From the NCBI RefSeq assembly GCF_963924675.1, contig NC_089226.1:42549124-42613123 (forward strand): DNA of 64,000 bases, in the 5' to 3' direction. The position numbers and the translations under genes were made by a program. Numbering within the stretch: the stretch's first letter is position 1; the number at the start of each line of letters is the position of its first letter. The DNA is from Phocoena phocoena (lineage: Eukaryota; Chordata; Mammalia; Artiodactyla; Phocoenidae). Below are positions 24,445 through 37,160 of the stretch, in pieces. The notes beneath the pieces are model-generated. The model worked only from the letters and a program-made list of their open reading frames with translations. It was not told the origin of the DNA and searched no databases.

Positions 24445-27400
24445 TCAAGGCCAGAAAAAAGTATACTCCCTGTAATGAAGATTTTTCTCCAAACTTAGTA
24501 TGAATTACATTGAACCAGATTGGAGACTGTGCCTTGACTTGTTTTCCCCTGAGTGTATACCTATTTCTGATCCCAAAGACAATTAAAGACAAATCCTGTG
24601 ATATGTATGGAGAGAGAGAAAGAGAGAAAGGGAGGGAGGCTATATGACTCTATCCCAGGGATCTATCGAGAAGTTTTCCCTAATCTGCACATGCCAGTTC
24701 TAAGGCAGGCAGATTTTCCCCAAAGCCATCTCACTGACAACCTTGAGAGAGAAAGGAAAGCAGTAGATATCCCTATGTGGACTAAAAGCTTTATTATAGT
24801 GTCACAATGCAAATGCCTATGGTGGCAAGTCAAGAATGTGTCAGGTATGCAGGCAGGTTGAAAATTGGACAGTACTTGGTCTTTCTGAAGGGAATAGCTG
24901 CCCCCAGAGCCTGTAATTATTGCCACATAAGAATGCAGAACCAATTCAATCAAATTTTTTGATATTCGAAAGGTATTTTAAATCCAGATTTTTATGCAAG
25001 ATCTCTTGGTAAAGAATTGTTTGTAATTTACAAAACAAAACACTAAGCTGGTTCAACAAAATGTGTCTCTAGCAACATATACAGAAAGAAGAGAGAAGAT
25101 TATGCATTTCTTCAGGCCAGGAGACAATGTTAGGTTTTGTTGCCTTAATATAAGTGATTCACAGTTTAAATGCATTCTAGTGTATTCTGTATGTGCACTT
25201 CTATATTCCATCTAAAAAAAAAAAGTCCAATCTAACTCTAAAATAACTTGAATCAACTTACTAAGATTGTGTTTATTCATATCAAGAAAAACTTCACTCT
25301 TTTAAAAAGATATCATTTAAGTATACTCATTATCAAAGGGTTTTAAAAACGTGAAGTTTTCTTGTTGTTGCTGTTGATTCTGAACTTCAGGAACATTTAT
25401 TTAAAGACCATCAATAACTTTCTGTGTTAGATATATTGAGAAGAAGAGCAGTAGAGAAGGTTAATTCTTTTCCTTTTCTGCTGTTCCAATTTATTTTTAT
25501 TATGAATTTTCACAGTTGAAATCGAAAACATAAGGATTTATTTTTAAAAGAATGACACCCAAATAAAAATCCGAACATGTGGTTTAAACAAATGATCAAT
25601 GAAAAGATATAGTGGTTGGAGGTAGCCTTATGCCAAAGAGTCAGCTAGAAGATCAGATACCTGGAGGGTTGTCGCTATGACATAGATTAGGAGAAGGGAT
25701 TGCTGAAATAAAGAAGAGAACTGGTAGAAATGTCTCAGTGACAGAGACATTGCCAAGTGTTACCAAGCATGCACGTTGGAGAAGAAAATTCAAGAATATA
25801 TCATCATTTAATCAGGAAGATGAACAGCTTGTAGTTTACTGTTTCCTCTTTAACAAAAGTGTTTTTATGAAATAAGTGAGTTGGTTTATTTTTCTGGCAA
25901 ATGATATTTAAGTAATTACTGAAGGAGTTATGGCCTTTCTTGAGTACCACTAACAGAGAATACTTAAAATATAATTGATCCATGAGTTAATCTCTGGTTT
26001 GTAGATTTCAAACTCACATACTGAGAGATGGCAAAGGGCCAGACTATTCACAGCTCCTTAGATGATGTTTTTCTATGTCTGCATTAGCTTTGCTTACTCA
26101 CTGAGACCTCAATGATTCAATATAACAAACAATTAAATGTTTGCTTTTTACCTGAAATTAAAACCACTGGGGAAGAAATTAGTTAAACAGAACTTTGATT
26201 TGGCCAATTTATTATTTGATCTGAAAAGACCTAAATAGCATGGAAGGTGAATAAAAGTTAAGGAGTTTACAATAACAATTCTTATGACTCCTTTTGTTCT
26301 CCAAATCATTCCTTTCTTGTTTCTATTTTCTCGATTCTCTTTTCTTTAAATCATTAAAGATATATTAAGGGAGTATATCAGGCAGACACTTTTGTCATTT
26401 AATAGGATGCGTTGTTTGGTTGGCAAATATATTAATTGGTCTCCTGGTATTGAGTAAAGTTGAAGTTTATTTATAATAATACTGATCAGTTAGTTCTAAT
26501 GTCCATTCTATTAGATAAGAAGAATCTTTGTGACTTAATACTAGACTCTGAATAGAACCAGAGACTGTGGCTCTCTACATAAAGAAGTTGATGTGGCCAT
26601 TTATATAACTGTACCAATAATTTTCCCAGTGTGCCATAGATCTCAGCCTTCTGTGCATTTTCCTACTTACTTCCTCAATTTTAAATACTTTTTTCATCCA
26701 TTCCCCTACTGTCTCTCCCTGTTGTTAGTCTGGTGAAATTTGGTCAAATTGCCAATTTTATAAATTATTTGTCTGCTAAAAGGAAAAGAGGGGGAATGTC
26801 TAAGCGGTCTAAGGACATCTATTTCTAAAAAAATTTAAAAAAGAGATAATTAGAATGATTAATTCAAAGGAGCAATTAAAGTCAACTATGAAAGGTGCCT
26901 AGGAATTAATAGCAAAGCTCAGATAAGGAGCTGCATGGCCAGTTTATATGCAAAGCTCATAGTGGCAACATTAGTATATGTGTCCCAAATTCTATATTCC
27001 TAGGCAAACATACACGCACACACACACGGATATGCTAGTTGAACATGTGTGGATAGAATAAGCATCTTATTTCCTCAAGGAATGATTATAAAATGGATTG
27101 TGGAATCTTATTGGGGAAGGAATGGAAGTACTTCCATTCCTTCCAGAGTGAGTGGAAGTGCTAAGAAGAATGACTGAAGAAAGGATGTGGGAAAAGGAGC
27201 TTTTGGACTTTATATAACTATTGATGTGAGTAGGTGGCTGTAAAGAAAGGCAAAACAAATTTTGAGTTAAGATGGTCAATGAAATGAGAGGCTAAGGAAG
27301 AGAAAAATAAATATTTTAGTTTGATCTTCCAAAAAATCAGGTTCTGGTCATCTAGAAGCAAAGAAATTTTCAAGCTTAATTTTGACTTTTTCATTTTTCT

Positions 27401-27531
27401 TTGGTGCATTTTAGCCCCTACTTAGCCTTCCCATTTTTGCCAACTCTAGTTTTCAATAGATTCCCTTGGTCTAGAATTTCTGATCTAATCTTTTTTCTCT
27501 TCTGAAATTGTTTACTTTTTCATTTTCCTTT
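24445..27531. other. Three kb without gene or clear repeat
   Basis: Mostly unassigned AT-rich sequence. Frames at 24598-24953 and 27067-27409 carry no recognisable domain. There is a short CA run at 27013-27027. This is one of the largest stretches I could not attribute to repeats. Confidence 0.5.
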
Positions 27532-27990
27532 TTAATTATTTGTGTTGTAAATTATATTTAATATAAAACCATGATACATTTTTTGAAGTGGGCAGAGGAT
27601 ACAGAAATAATTGCTAATAATAAACAGACATTCTGGAAAATACAGAACTGACAAATAATTGTTTACAAACTGACTAAACTTTTCCCAGTGTATAGTGGTT
27701 ATAATGCTCATTGAATTTTGGTGGTAGGATTTCTGAGTAAACAAGATGTTAGTAATCAGAGTTCTGCAAATATCTGTGACAGACTGGGCATTTACTCGGC
27801 TGCCTTGTTTTTTGCAAATTAACCATGCTTTGCATGCTTTGTCTTTGTCCTTTGGTGATGTGTTTAAGATGCCATCCTCAGAAAAGTCACAGAAACCACA
27901 TTTATCCTTCACTTGAGTCCCTACAAGAATTCTCAAAATAACAGATTTATGTTGTCTACTAGATTCCCATATATTTTTTTTCTATCTGCC
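27532..27990 (-). other. Minus-strand open segment, unrecognised
   Basis: About 145-150 codons stay open on the minus strand, ending at 27532, with no ATG near the upstream edge. The upstream part contains clustered cysteines (KCGFC, ACKAWLIC) and mixed composition. The downstream half is hydrophobic and AT-driven. A possible splice acceptor (attcttgtag) lies at about 27920 inside the open part. I do not recognise a family. It could be chance, a pseudogene remnant or a lone exon. Confidence 0.25.
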
Positions 27991-28539
27991 TTTATATTCT
28001 ATGTATTTAATTTCCCTGTCTTCTAGAGTTATCTTTCTCAGGTTCAGGGAATCCAACCTTGTCTTCTGTCTAGACTTTATTGTTTGACTTACTACTTTAG
28101 CTAATTTTAATAACCAAGGCTCTGCTTTAAAGCCAGGTTGTATCCTTAACCTCTTTATACTTTGACCATTGATGGGTCCTCTGAAAGGATCACATTCTAT
28201 TATGCATTTTGGCTAAGTTTTTTTATCTTTTATTTCATCCTGAGTTCTTAGAAATCTTTCTCCTAGTCCTTGGCTCTCTCACCTCCCTCTGTCTTTAACT
28301 GGTCGATTGATAAGCAGTATAAATATTGGAGAAAGCTTCATTAAATATCCTTCATAGCTTCTGCCTGTTGATCACTTCCCAGTTCTTTAGAGTTTAAGCA
28401 ATTTGACAAGCTTGTAAGAAGCGTGCTCTAAGTAACATGGATAAGACACATATCCTTATTGTAGCTCTTATAACTTTTTCCTTATTTTTCTGTCTTCCCC
28501 CATTAGAAAATGGGGTTATAATTAGACTTTACTGTCAAT

Positions 28540-28617
28540 CTTTTTGACATGAGAATGGCTTGGCACATAAGGTGCCCAAGAAATATTTATGAAATAAATG
28601 AATAAATAAACAAGTGC
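28540..28617 (+). repeat. Probable L2 LINE 3' terminus
   Basis: 'atggcttggcacataaggtg' followed by 'cccaagaaatatttatgaaa' and an ATGAATAAATAAA tail, matching the L2 end pattern. A perfect 13-bp tandem duplication, gactaagattgac, lies just beyond at 28632-28657. Confidence 0.45.
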
Positions 28618-28999
28618 TATGGAAGTAAGGGTGACTAAGATTGACGACTAAGATTGACCTTATCATCGATAAATTTACAGTCTAATGAGAGACACACATA
28701 ATGCCAATATCATTTAGCAAATATGATGTTATCTAATTAAATAGAAAGTATGCTCTGAAGCCAGATATAATCTGATTTGTGTTATCTGGGAAGACTTCCA
28801 AGGAGTGGTTGCATCATTCATTCATTCATTCATTCAACAAATCTGATTAAGCTCTGTGTTTCAAGTATGTTGGGTGTTGAGGGTATAATAGTGAAAACTC
28901 ACATCAAGGACCTTGTTCTTGAAGAATTTTCATTTTTTCTCAAAAAATGAGTAAATAAATAAATGAAAATGAAAATTTCATATCAGTAAGTTTTACTTA

Positions 29000-29400
29000 A
29001 AACAAAAATCTAGAGTCATCTATGATTCTTCCTTTTGCCCTTTCCTCAGTTTAGTTCCATCAGTTAGTTATGTTGGTGCTATTTTCCAAATATATCCTGA
29101 AACTACCTTTTATACAACTTCATAATAACCAACCTATTAAAGATAACTTTAAGGTCTTTCTACCTCTGGATTATTTGCATTCACTATTTCCTTTTCTTGG
29201 AATTTGCTTCCTTCCAGGTCACTGCATGGATAATATTTTTTGAACTACAGGATCTCACCTCAAATATCACTTCTTCAGCAGTGCCTTCCTTGTCATCCTA
29301 TTGAAAAAACACTCTAACTAGCATTCCTTAAGACGTTATAGTGTTTAGTGGTTTTCATCATTACTTTGCCTGGATTAATAAAATAACTTCCAAAATGCAT
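29000..29400 (+). repeat. Probable L2 LINE segment
   Basis: L2-like order of 'ttgcattcactatttccttt', 'cttggaatttgcttccttcc', 'cacctcaaatatcacttctt' and 'cagtgccttccttgtcatcc'. It is diverged and non-coding. Confidence 0.55.
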
Positions 29401-29809
29401 TACACCCACTTCTCTCTGTCTCCACTTCAACCGTCCTAGTTCCAGCTGCCATCTTCTCCCAGGTTCCAGGCTACAATAAATACTCCATGTAAGAGATATA
29501 GTAAACATTTAAAAATATCAGTCAGATCATTTTATCCCAGTTACCATCAAGATGCTAAGTCCAAATCAACTCTAGAAGAATTACACAGAGAAACTGGGAA
29601 AAACTGGTATATTTTTCAACAATATTTATGAGGAGAGATGCTATTGTAACTCGTGTGTGTCTGTGGTGGGGTGAGTTGGTGGAGAGAGAGGCAATACCTT
29701 TGTCCTGGAGCAGAGAGCACACTGGCTAGGCTAAGGGAGGGCAAATGTCAGAATTCTGCTTTTGCTTCTACCACCTCCATCTCCCCTCACCATCTTCCCT
29801 TATAATAAA

Positions 29810-30024
29810 GACATATACACACTACTATATATAAAATAGATAACGAATAAGGACCTACTGTATAACACAGGGAACTCCACTCAATACTCTGTAATGGCCT
29901 ATATGGAAGAAGAATCTAAAAAAGAGTGGATATATGTATATGTATGACTGATTCACTTTGCTGTACACCTGAAACTAACACAACACTGTAAATCAACTAT
30001 ACTCCAATAAAATTTTTTTAAAAA
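29810..30024 (+). mobile_element. Cetartiodactyl L1 3' terminus
   Basis: The last roughly 215 bp of a younger L1: 'aggacctactgtataacaca', 'gattcactttgctgtacacc', 'gtaaatcaactatactccaa', ending in taaaattttttt and an A-rich tail. It is heavily 5'-truncated. Confidence 0.88.
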
Positions 30025-30479
30025 AGAAAGGAAAGAAATGCCTCCATACCTCCACACCTGCTGGCTCAGGCCTCTTGTCCAAAAGTCCCCAAGAGTAAAA
30101 TCAGGTAGCTCAGAGTGCTATGGAATAGTCTCCCCACCCACACAAATTATTGAATGTAAGGAAGTTAAAACTTAAAATATGAGGGTGTAATAAAATATTT
30201 TAAGTATAAGATCTCAGGAGTTTTGCTGGACAAAGACCTACACTGAAAACATTTTGGAATAAAGTTCTTAAAGAAGAGGAATGAACAATTCAAGATATAT
30301 GAAAAGGCATATGAAGTAAAAGTGATCAAATACCTGAATAAAATTTATCATTGTCATAAAGATATATAGAACAAAAGGAAAAATATGTTAATACTGATCA
30401 ATAATTAAATATATATATAATAGAAACATATATCAACATATTATTTGAATATCAAGTACATAGTAATAAATGTAACAAA

Positions 30480-31515
30480 TGGTCTTCAAGATTTCTACAC
30501 AAAAACAGGAAAACTTTTATTGAGAGATAAGAAAGAGACCTAAAAAAATGAAGAAATATACCATGTTCATTGAATGGAAGACTTAACAGCAAAAAGATGT
30601 CAGCTTTTCCTAAACTGATTTATAGGTTGAGGCTAATCAAAATCTCAACTGGTTTTTTTTTAATGGAACTTGACTAGATGATTCTAAAATTTATATGGAG
30701 AAAAAAGTCAAAACTACCTAGGACATTTCTGAAGATAGGCGGAGGGATATAAAGAGTAACTGAAGGAAAGTCTAAGAAGTTTAGACTCAGACTAACATGT
30801 CATACAGTTTTATATAAGACAGAGGTGACATGGTAGAGCAGTGTAGAAAGGAAGTTATTAGTCAATAAATTAAACCAGAAAAAAAATGGTTATCAATGTA
30901 GAAAAAAGGTAAAATTAGATCTCATCCCCTCAGTTATTACAAGTAAACTGAATTTATTTCTAAAGACAAACTTAGAAGCACAAAGGATTTAAATATCTCA
31001 TATATTTAAAAAAAGTAACTTAGGAAATGTAGGTGTAAAAACTTTACAACTTTGGATAAAAGAAGTTCTGAAATAAGATGAAAATCATTAATGAAACTTT
31101 TATAATTAATTTTGATGCATATAAAGATAACAAGAGCTAGAGAAGATGTGGATCTATAGGACTTCTTAAATGTTACTGATAGCAGTGTAAATTGGTGCAA
31201 CTACACTGAGAAACAGTTTGGAATTACCTCTCAAAAGTGAACAGTTGCATTTGCTGTGACTCAGCATTTCCACATATATATTCTCAGGAGGAATTCTGAC
31301 ACATATTTAACAGGAGATATGAATACAAAGATGTTTGTTGCAGAACCATGCACAACTAAAACTCTGTAAACAACCAAATAACCCTCAAGAGGAGAATGAA
31401 TATCATAATCACACAACAGAACATAACTATCACAACAAGTGATTTACAGTGACATGGATGACTTTCAACAATGCAATATTAAAGTTAAGATGTAAGTTCC
31501 TATATATTTCATACA
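30480..31515 (+). mobile_element. Old L1M LINE ORF2 and 3' fragment
   Basis: Readable diverged blocks: 'ttcattgaatggaagactta' (30570), 'gattctaaaatttatatgga' (30680), 'gatagcagtgtaaattggtg' (31178), 'tttgttgcagaaccatgcac' (31333) and 'gtgacatggatgactttcaa' (31449). No frame is intact. Confidence 0.66.
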
Positions 31516-31529
31516 CCATGAGATAATTT

Positions 31530-31530
31530 C

Positions 31531-31561
<31 letters not shown>

Positions 31562-31595
31562 CTATCCATCTATTTACCTATCTATCTATCTACTT
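31530..31595. repeat. (TCTA)n microsatellite
   Basis: About 16 imperfect tetranucleotide units with ttta, tcca and taccta interruptions. Confidence 0.97.
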
Positions 31596-32199
31596 TTTAG
31601 GAAGACATAGAAATGAAAAAAAGTATTTAAAAAAAAGTGAAGCGTGAAAAACACTTGGTTCATGGTGGTGGTTGCCTAAGTGTTTGGGGTTGACAGCATG
31701 GGAGATGAATTAGTCATGGATTCTATGATTATATCAAAGTCTTAGCTCCTCTTTTAGATAATAGTTCTATGATTATTTATAATATTAGTATAAATCAATA
31801 ATAAATAAATAAATGAAAGTGGGCCATGGAGGAAATCATGACAAGATTATGTTATGAACTAAAAATATGATTAATCTAGTTCAAAGACCTTGAGGTCCAA
31901 TTCCTTTTGAGAAATCAGATGATATTACTTGTCTCTTCTAAATTTTCCAGACTTCCTACTGGACTTACAAAAAAAAAAAATGTATAACCTAGTTTTAATA
32001 GTGTGGCCAACACTTTTGGTGCATTGTGTTGTATTCTGTCTGTTTACCTCTGAATTCAGCTTTAAGTTTGATGTACAGTTCTCATATATTATGGCAACGT
32101 CATGTGCCCTCTTTGTTTCTCTGCTTTTCTTCTCAGGGTTTTCTTTAAAACCTGGGGCATCTCTTAACAGGAGCCAAGAAAATCAGGGTAATTAACACC

Positions 32200-32497
32200 C
32201 AAAGGACAAACCTCAAGCATTGGTGGATGGGAATGTGTGACAAATGTCAAAGACTCCTTTCCTTTGAGAGAAAATTATGTCTGTTCTACATTATTTCTCA
32301 GGGGGGTCCAGAGGAAGTGAGTTCTATGTGCCCCAGATGCTCTCAGGTCAATAAAATATATTTTATTCGCTTTTTTTTCTCCCCTATCTTCCATTTTTGT
32401 TCCCTTGCCCTGTTTTTAAAAAGTATATAACCCCAATAAACTACCTGCATGCAAATCATTGTCTCAGGCTCTCCTTAGGGGGCACTCAAACTAAACC
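32200..32497 (+). mobile_element. LTR-like 3' portion (endogenous retrovirus type)
   Basis: A TATA-like aaaagtatataacccc near 32418 is followed by a polyadenylation signal, aataaa, at about 32435. A U5-like tail follows (cattgtctcaggctctcctt, ggggggcactcaaa-type ending). No viral gene is present. I cannot set the left edge or family. Confidence 0.45.
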
Positions 32498-32759
32498 AGA
32501 AAGGAACTGGCTTGATGATGAGTGTAGGAGTTGGGCTTACCATTGATAGGTTAGTTATAAGAAGTTTCTGTGGGGAAGTTACATATGAGTTATGATCAAA
32601 CAGTGGAAATATCAAGCCATAGGATGCATCAGAAAATAAAAGCATTGTAGTCAGAGAGCACAGGAAATACAAAAACCAGGGAAGGGGAGAGAAATTAAAA
32701 TGTTTAAAACTCAGAAAAAAATACCAGAGAGGCTGGCACATCCTGAACTATCAAGGAAG

Positions 32760-33250
32760 ACGCAGCAGGAGAACTAGGCAAGGACCAGAATCTGTAGGGC
32801 TTTATATGACATATTAAGGAGTTTGAATTTAATTTCAGATGTAATCTGAAGCAAAGGAGGACTGTGACTTAGACTGGGGATATGAGCTAGAGTGTTACCT
32901 TGACAGCTGCGAAGAACTTGTGAATAGAAAGGAGTGGGTGGGGTCGAGATATAGTTTGAGGTAGAACTTATGCCACTTGCTAAAAGATTCACCATGGTGG
33001 GTGATCAAAAGAGAGAAATCAACGATGATACTTAGGTTTTAGGCTTAAGCAAGAGTTGTATGAGAATACTACACACTGAGATGGAATAAAATAAGATAGA
33101 TTGGGTAAGTAGGTAGGATTCAAGAGATATTTTTGGAGATTTTAATTTTTTCAATGCCTATAATATATGCAAGAAGTGTGTATGTGAATCTGAAGCTAAG
33201 TAAAATACTCAGTGTTGAATATATGACTCTGGGAGTTATCATCATTTTGT
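32760..33250 (+). repeat. Ancient interspersed repeat, family not named
   Basis: The order 'tctgtagggctttatatgac', 'taaggagtttgaatttaatt', 'aggaggactgtgacttagac', 'atatgactctgggagttatc' matches a widespread old mammalian repeat that I recognise but cannot name safely. It is non-coding. Confidence 0.5.
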
Positions 33251-33269
33251 ATTTCATGCTGTTTCTGAA

Positions 33270-33575
33270 ATTGATACTTTAGCATCTACAGGATGGTCAC
33301 TAGCTGTTCTTGACCCAACCAAAAACATCTGGAGACTTTAGATAACCCCACACCCACATGTCCTAACAGTAATAGCACACTTTCAAACACAGCTAGCTGA
33401 TTGTAAGCCCACTTACCTTGTCTTGCCTGTTCTTGCTGGTGGAAAGCACAATAAAGGGCTTTGCCCACAGTTTCACTTTCTTCCTCTGCCTAGTGTCTGT
33501 CCTGTTGCTTCCCCTGAGTAGCCTGCATCCGGTACTGTTTCTCTGTAAGGAGGGGTGAATAACAAAATTATGAAC
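33270..33575 (+). mobile_element. LTR-like fragment
   Basis: 'ttaccttgtcttgcctgttc' is followed by a polyadenylation signal in 'aaagcacaataaagggcttt' (about 33446) and a pyrimidine-rich U5-like end (tttcactttcttcctctgcc). It resembles the R-U5 part of an ERV1-class LTR. No coding region is attached. Confidence 0.4.
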
Positions 33576-34139
33576 TCTTTCCATCTTTTTTCTCTTGATC
33601 TGAGTCTAGCCTTACCATAGCTTACCGAAGGTAATATGGTTAAGACACACTTAAATATGATTTGAGTCACATATGAATTCTCCAATGTCCTTCTTGCATA
33701 GCTCTTTATTGAATAAGCATAGGAATATGGACTATATCATTTAATAAACACATAATGAGTGGATATTATGTTAGGAAATGTAGTAGCATTTGAAAACAAA
33801 AGCATGGAAAAGACAGGGTTCCTACCCTGGAAGAACTCATAAATTGTTTACTGACAGCCTCCATCCAAATATCTAGAAATAGTTGCAATTAGGTCTTCAC
33901 ACCAAAAATTTAGATATGATGTGAGCTGGATATGTCCCTTGAATCTTCATGTGACCTCATTGTTTTTCCAGCCCTATTCCTTGTTTTCATCAAGTTGGTC
34001 CATTCTATGGGCTTCTGTTTTGGTTTCTCTGCCTTCCCTTAACTTTTCTACTAGGGAGGCTAAGTTAGTCCTGGAAATTTAATTTGATTGCCTAGGACCA
34101 TGATCTTTATTTACCCCAATGCAGGCTCCTCTACTTGGG

Positions 34140-34475
34140 AAGTGAAACTTCTTCTTAGAGATGATAACCATTTCTTAGTGACCAGTTGTCAATTTCTATT
34201 GAATCTATACCACCTTGTCCAACTGTACTGCCACTACCCTAGTTCAAGCTATAGTCCTCTCTCACCTGGCCCAAAACAATAACCTCTTTGTCGGATTTCC
34301 CATTTCAAATATTATACTCTTCCAATCAGTTTCTATAATGTAACCAGAATAATGAACACAGGTCTGTCAATGCATCTGTCATTCCCTCACTTAGAACCTT
34401 TCAGTGACTTTCCACTGCAGTTAGTTAAAATAATGTAAAAAATCCTTTCAATGGCCCATGAAACTAAAAGTTCTG
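34140..34475 (+). mobile_element. L2 LINE, left part (split element)
   Basis: L2 3' region: 'aactgtactgccactaccct', 'tcctctctcacctggcccaa', 'ctcacttagaacctttcagt'. The sequence is then interrupted by an LTR-like insert and resumes at about 35345. Confidence 0.62.
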
Positions 34476-34479
34476 CACC

Positions 34480-35344
34480 CAACTCAAATGTGTGTGTGGG
34501 GTTTCCACACCAGCAAGCAATTCTATGGACATCAGCCATGTGTCCTACAATTCAACTCAATTCTGACACCATCTACCCAGAGTACCTTCAGATTCCACAG
34601 GTTAAAAGTTCAGTCCTACAAAACTACACCCCCACTCAGATGCCAAACATAAGCCAAGGTTGTGCTTCTGATCAACCAGCTACAGATTGGAGGTTCTCAT
34701 GATCCCCTCATTGACCTTCAGATGTCAGTTGCAAGTTCAGGTTGTTACCTGTACTTCTGACTGACTGGCTATAAATCAGAGGTTTCCACAACCCCTTCCT
34801 TAGGTTTGATTAATTGCTAGAGTGGCTGAAAGAACTCAGAAAACTCATTTACTTACTACATTACTGATTTATTATAAAAGGATATAACTCAACAGCAGTC
34901 AGACAGAGAAGATGTTTAGAGCAAGATATGGGAAAAGGGCACAGAGTTCCATGCTCTCTCCAGGTACCCATTATCCTCGAGAATCTCTAAATGTTTAATC
35001 CAGAAACTCTCTGAACCTTGTCCTTTTGGGGTTTTATGGAGGCTTCATTACACAGGCACGATTGATGAAATCATTGGCCACTATGTATTGATTCAACCTC
35101 TAGCCCCTCTGCCCTTCCCAGAAATCAGGGATTGGGACTGAAAAATTCTAACCTCTAATCACATGGTTGACTCCCCTGGCAACCTGCCCTTATCCTTAGG
35201 AACTTTCCCAAAGTCACCTAATTAACATAACAAAAGACACCTTTATAGCTCTCATCCCTTAGGAAATCCCAAGGGTATTAGGAGATCAGTGCCAGAAAGA
35301 GGACTGAGACTAAATATATATTCTTTATTATAAATCACATCACA
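34480..35344 (+). mobile_element. ERVL-class LTR-like insert
   Basis: An insert between two collinear L2 parts. It contains blocks I recognise from an old mammalian LTR: 'ttttatggaggcttcattac', 'gattgatgaaatcattggcc', 'ctctaatcacatggttgact', 'ggaaatcccaagggtattag', and a terminal 'tatattctttattataaatc'. The exact LTR name is uncertain, and no viral gene is present. Confidence 0.58.
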
Positions 35345-35610
35345 GAGGCCTTGAATGAACTGGACACTACCTCCCTCTCTAGCCTTATCTCTTACCACTC
35401 ACACCCTTTGTGTTTCAGTCACAATAACTATCATTTTTTCTTTAAACATTGTCTATTCCCTAATGCATTTGGACCTTTGCATATGCTATGTCTTGTATTT
35501 GGAATGCTTCCTCCACCTCCTCTTTCCCAAACAACCAATTAATGAATTAACTCCCATTCACCCTTCAGATATGTGGCACAGAATTGGAAAGGTGCTCATT
35601 GAATCAGTTT
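35345..35610 (+). mobile_element. L2 LINE, right part (split element)
   Basis: Continuation of the L2 at 34140-34475: 'tctagccttatctcttacca', 'gcatttggacctttgcatat', 'ttggaatgcttcctccacct', 'cattcacccttcagatatgt'. Confidence 0.65.
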
Positions 35611-36039
35611 TCTATTTCCTGGGTACATAGCTAAACCCATTTCCCTATCTCTCCATGCTTAGGGCGAAATCATGTAATTAGTTCTTTCCAACAGAATGTG
35701 AGTAGTAGTTATGTGTCACTCTGGGCTGAGGCAACTTAGAGTGTGTGTGCCATTTCCACACTCTTTCTTTCCTTTTCATGGATGTTACATATTGAAGGTA
35801 GCAGAACCATTAGATACAAGGAGCTTGGGTACCCCAGCTGCTGGTTGGAGGACCTATGCCCAGGAATAATGCTACTCCACCAGGATTTTCCATAATGATT
35901 TTATGTAAGTTCAACCACCAATAATTGAGGTTGTTTGTAATAACACTGTCCTTCCTCAACTTCACTAATTGAGGAACTTTTAGTTTAAGAATTTCCTCAG
36001 AAAAGCCTTTCCTAAACTACCTCCTCAAAACACACCCAC

Positions 36040-36041
<2 letters not shown>

Positions 36042-36081
<40 letters not shown>
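36042..36081. repeat. (CA)n microsatellite
   Basis: Twenty uninterrupted CA units. Confidence 0.98.
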
Positions 36082-36084
<3 letters not shown>

Positions 36085-37024
36085 CATGGAGTTGTTTAAC
36101 TTCCTTTCATAATAACTATCCCATTTTGCATTTATACACTTATTTGTATGATTATGTAATTAATGTTCATTAATGTTCATTCAGAGAGAATATCATTTAA
36201 CCACACTAATTTAATTAATCTCTGCATGTTTCCTAAAGGAAATGATTTTGCATTACTTTCTTCTCAGATCCTGATTTCTTACCATATACTTAGCCTTTTT
36301 AAGTCTAAGTGAAAAAAAAAAAAAAAACAGCCCCTTTTTAACTACTGTGTAAGTCTAACCATAGGAGAAAGTTACAGAATAGCATCACTGACCTAAATTC
36401 TGCAGGCTAAATCATTCAGGATCTTTCAGTGACAGCTTCGCCGGAGGTGGGAACTCAGGCTTGACTTGGGTACCTAATGTTTTTTTGCAGCTTTTCTGTG
36501 ACTTGGGAGTGACTTCCTAGAGTTGAGGTATTGATAAAGCTTTGTTCATTCTGATTTGCAGAAAGGAACTCATTTCTATTCCAAAAATACACAGGAGTGA
36601 AGCTCAAATATGTGCCTTCTAAAACAAATCATTATAAAAAACAAAGAAGTTGATCTTATGCAAGATATATTTAATCAGAGGTCTGCTGCTGCCTGCACAT
36701 CAACATAGCAACTCACGTTCAAATGAATTTCTGAATCAGATAATGACAGGCACATATTTTGTGAGTACTGATATTCTGTCATAAACATATCTTTCTTTTT
36801 GATTAAAAGGCTTATGTACCTTTTAGCTAAGTGGATGATTCGTTGCCCTCCTTTTGGCAGTTTTAGATGAGTTCTAGTTTAATTTTCTTTTCCTGGGAAC
36901 ATGAGTCAGTATCACACAGTGATGGAAAGTCCTGTGGCTGGGGGTGTGAAGTGATGAAAGTAGGAGTGGCTTTCTTTTTTGACAAAACTGGGAACAAAAA
37001 TCTTAGCAATGTTTCTCATTTTTT
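36082..37024. other. No gene seen; unassigned, mixed composition
   Basis: No recognisable repeat or coding region. The interval 36400-36760 has more balanced base composition than its surroundings and is a candidate for constrained non-coding sequence, but that cannot be judged from one genome. Confidence 0.4.
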
Positions 37025-37160
37025 GTTTGTGTGACTTTGGTGAAGTCACAGAGACTCTGATTCTCCCTTCACTCACATGTTCAATTATTTAGTTCGAGGA
37101 TTAAATGATGTGCTTCTGAGTACAGCACAGGCACATAGCAAATTTTTCATTGCTTAGCCT
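37025..37160 (+). repeat. MIR SINE, partial
   Basis: 'gtgtgactttggtgaagtca' then 'ttcgaggattaaatgatgtg' and 'gtacagcacaggcacatagc' follow MIR order. Confidence 0.6.

Noticed and set aside
24264..24592. Frames encoding long IYIYIY runs
   Set aside because: They translate the (TA)n and (GA)n tracts.
31530..31595. Regularly spaced repeats resembling a CRISPR array
   Set aside because: A tetranucleotide microsatellite in mammalian DNA, with no repeat-spacer structure.
32200..33575. Two LTR-like ends as a single provirus
   Set aside because: The two ends differ in sequence and no retroviral coding region lies between them; the interval holds an unrelated old repeat.
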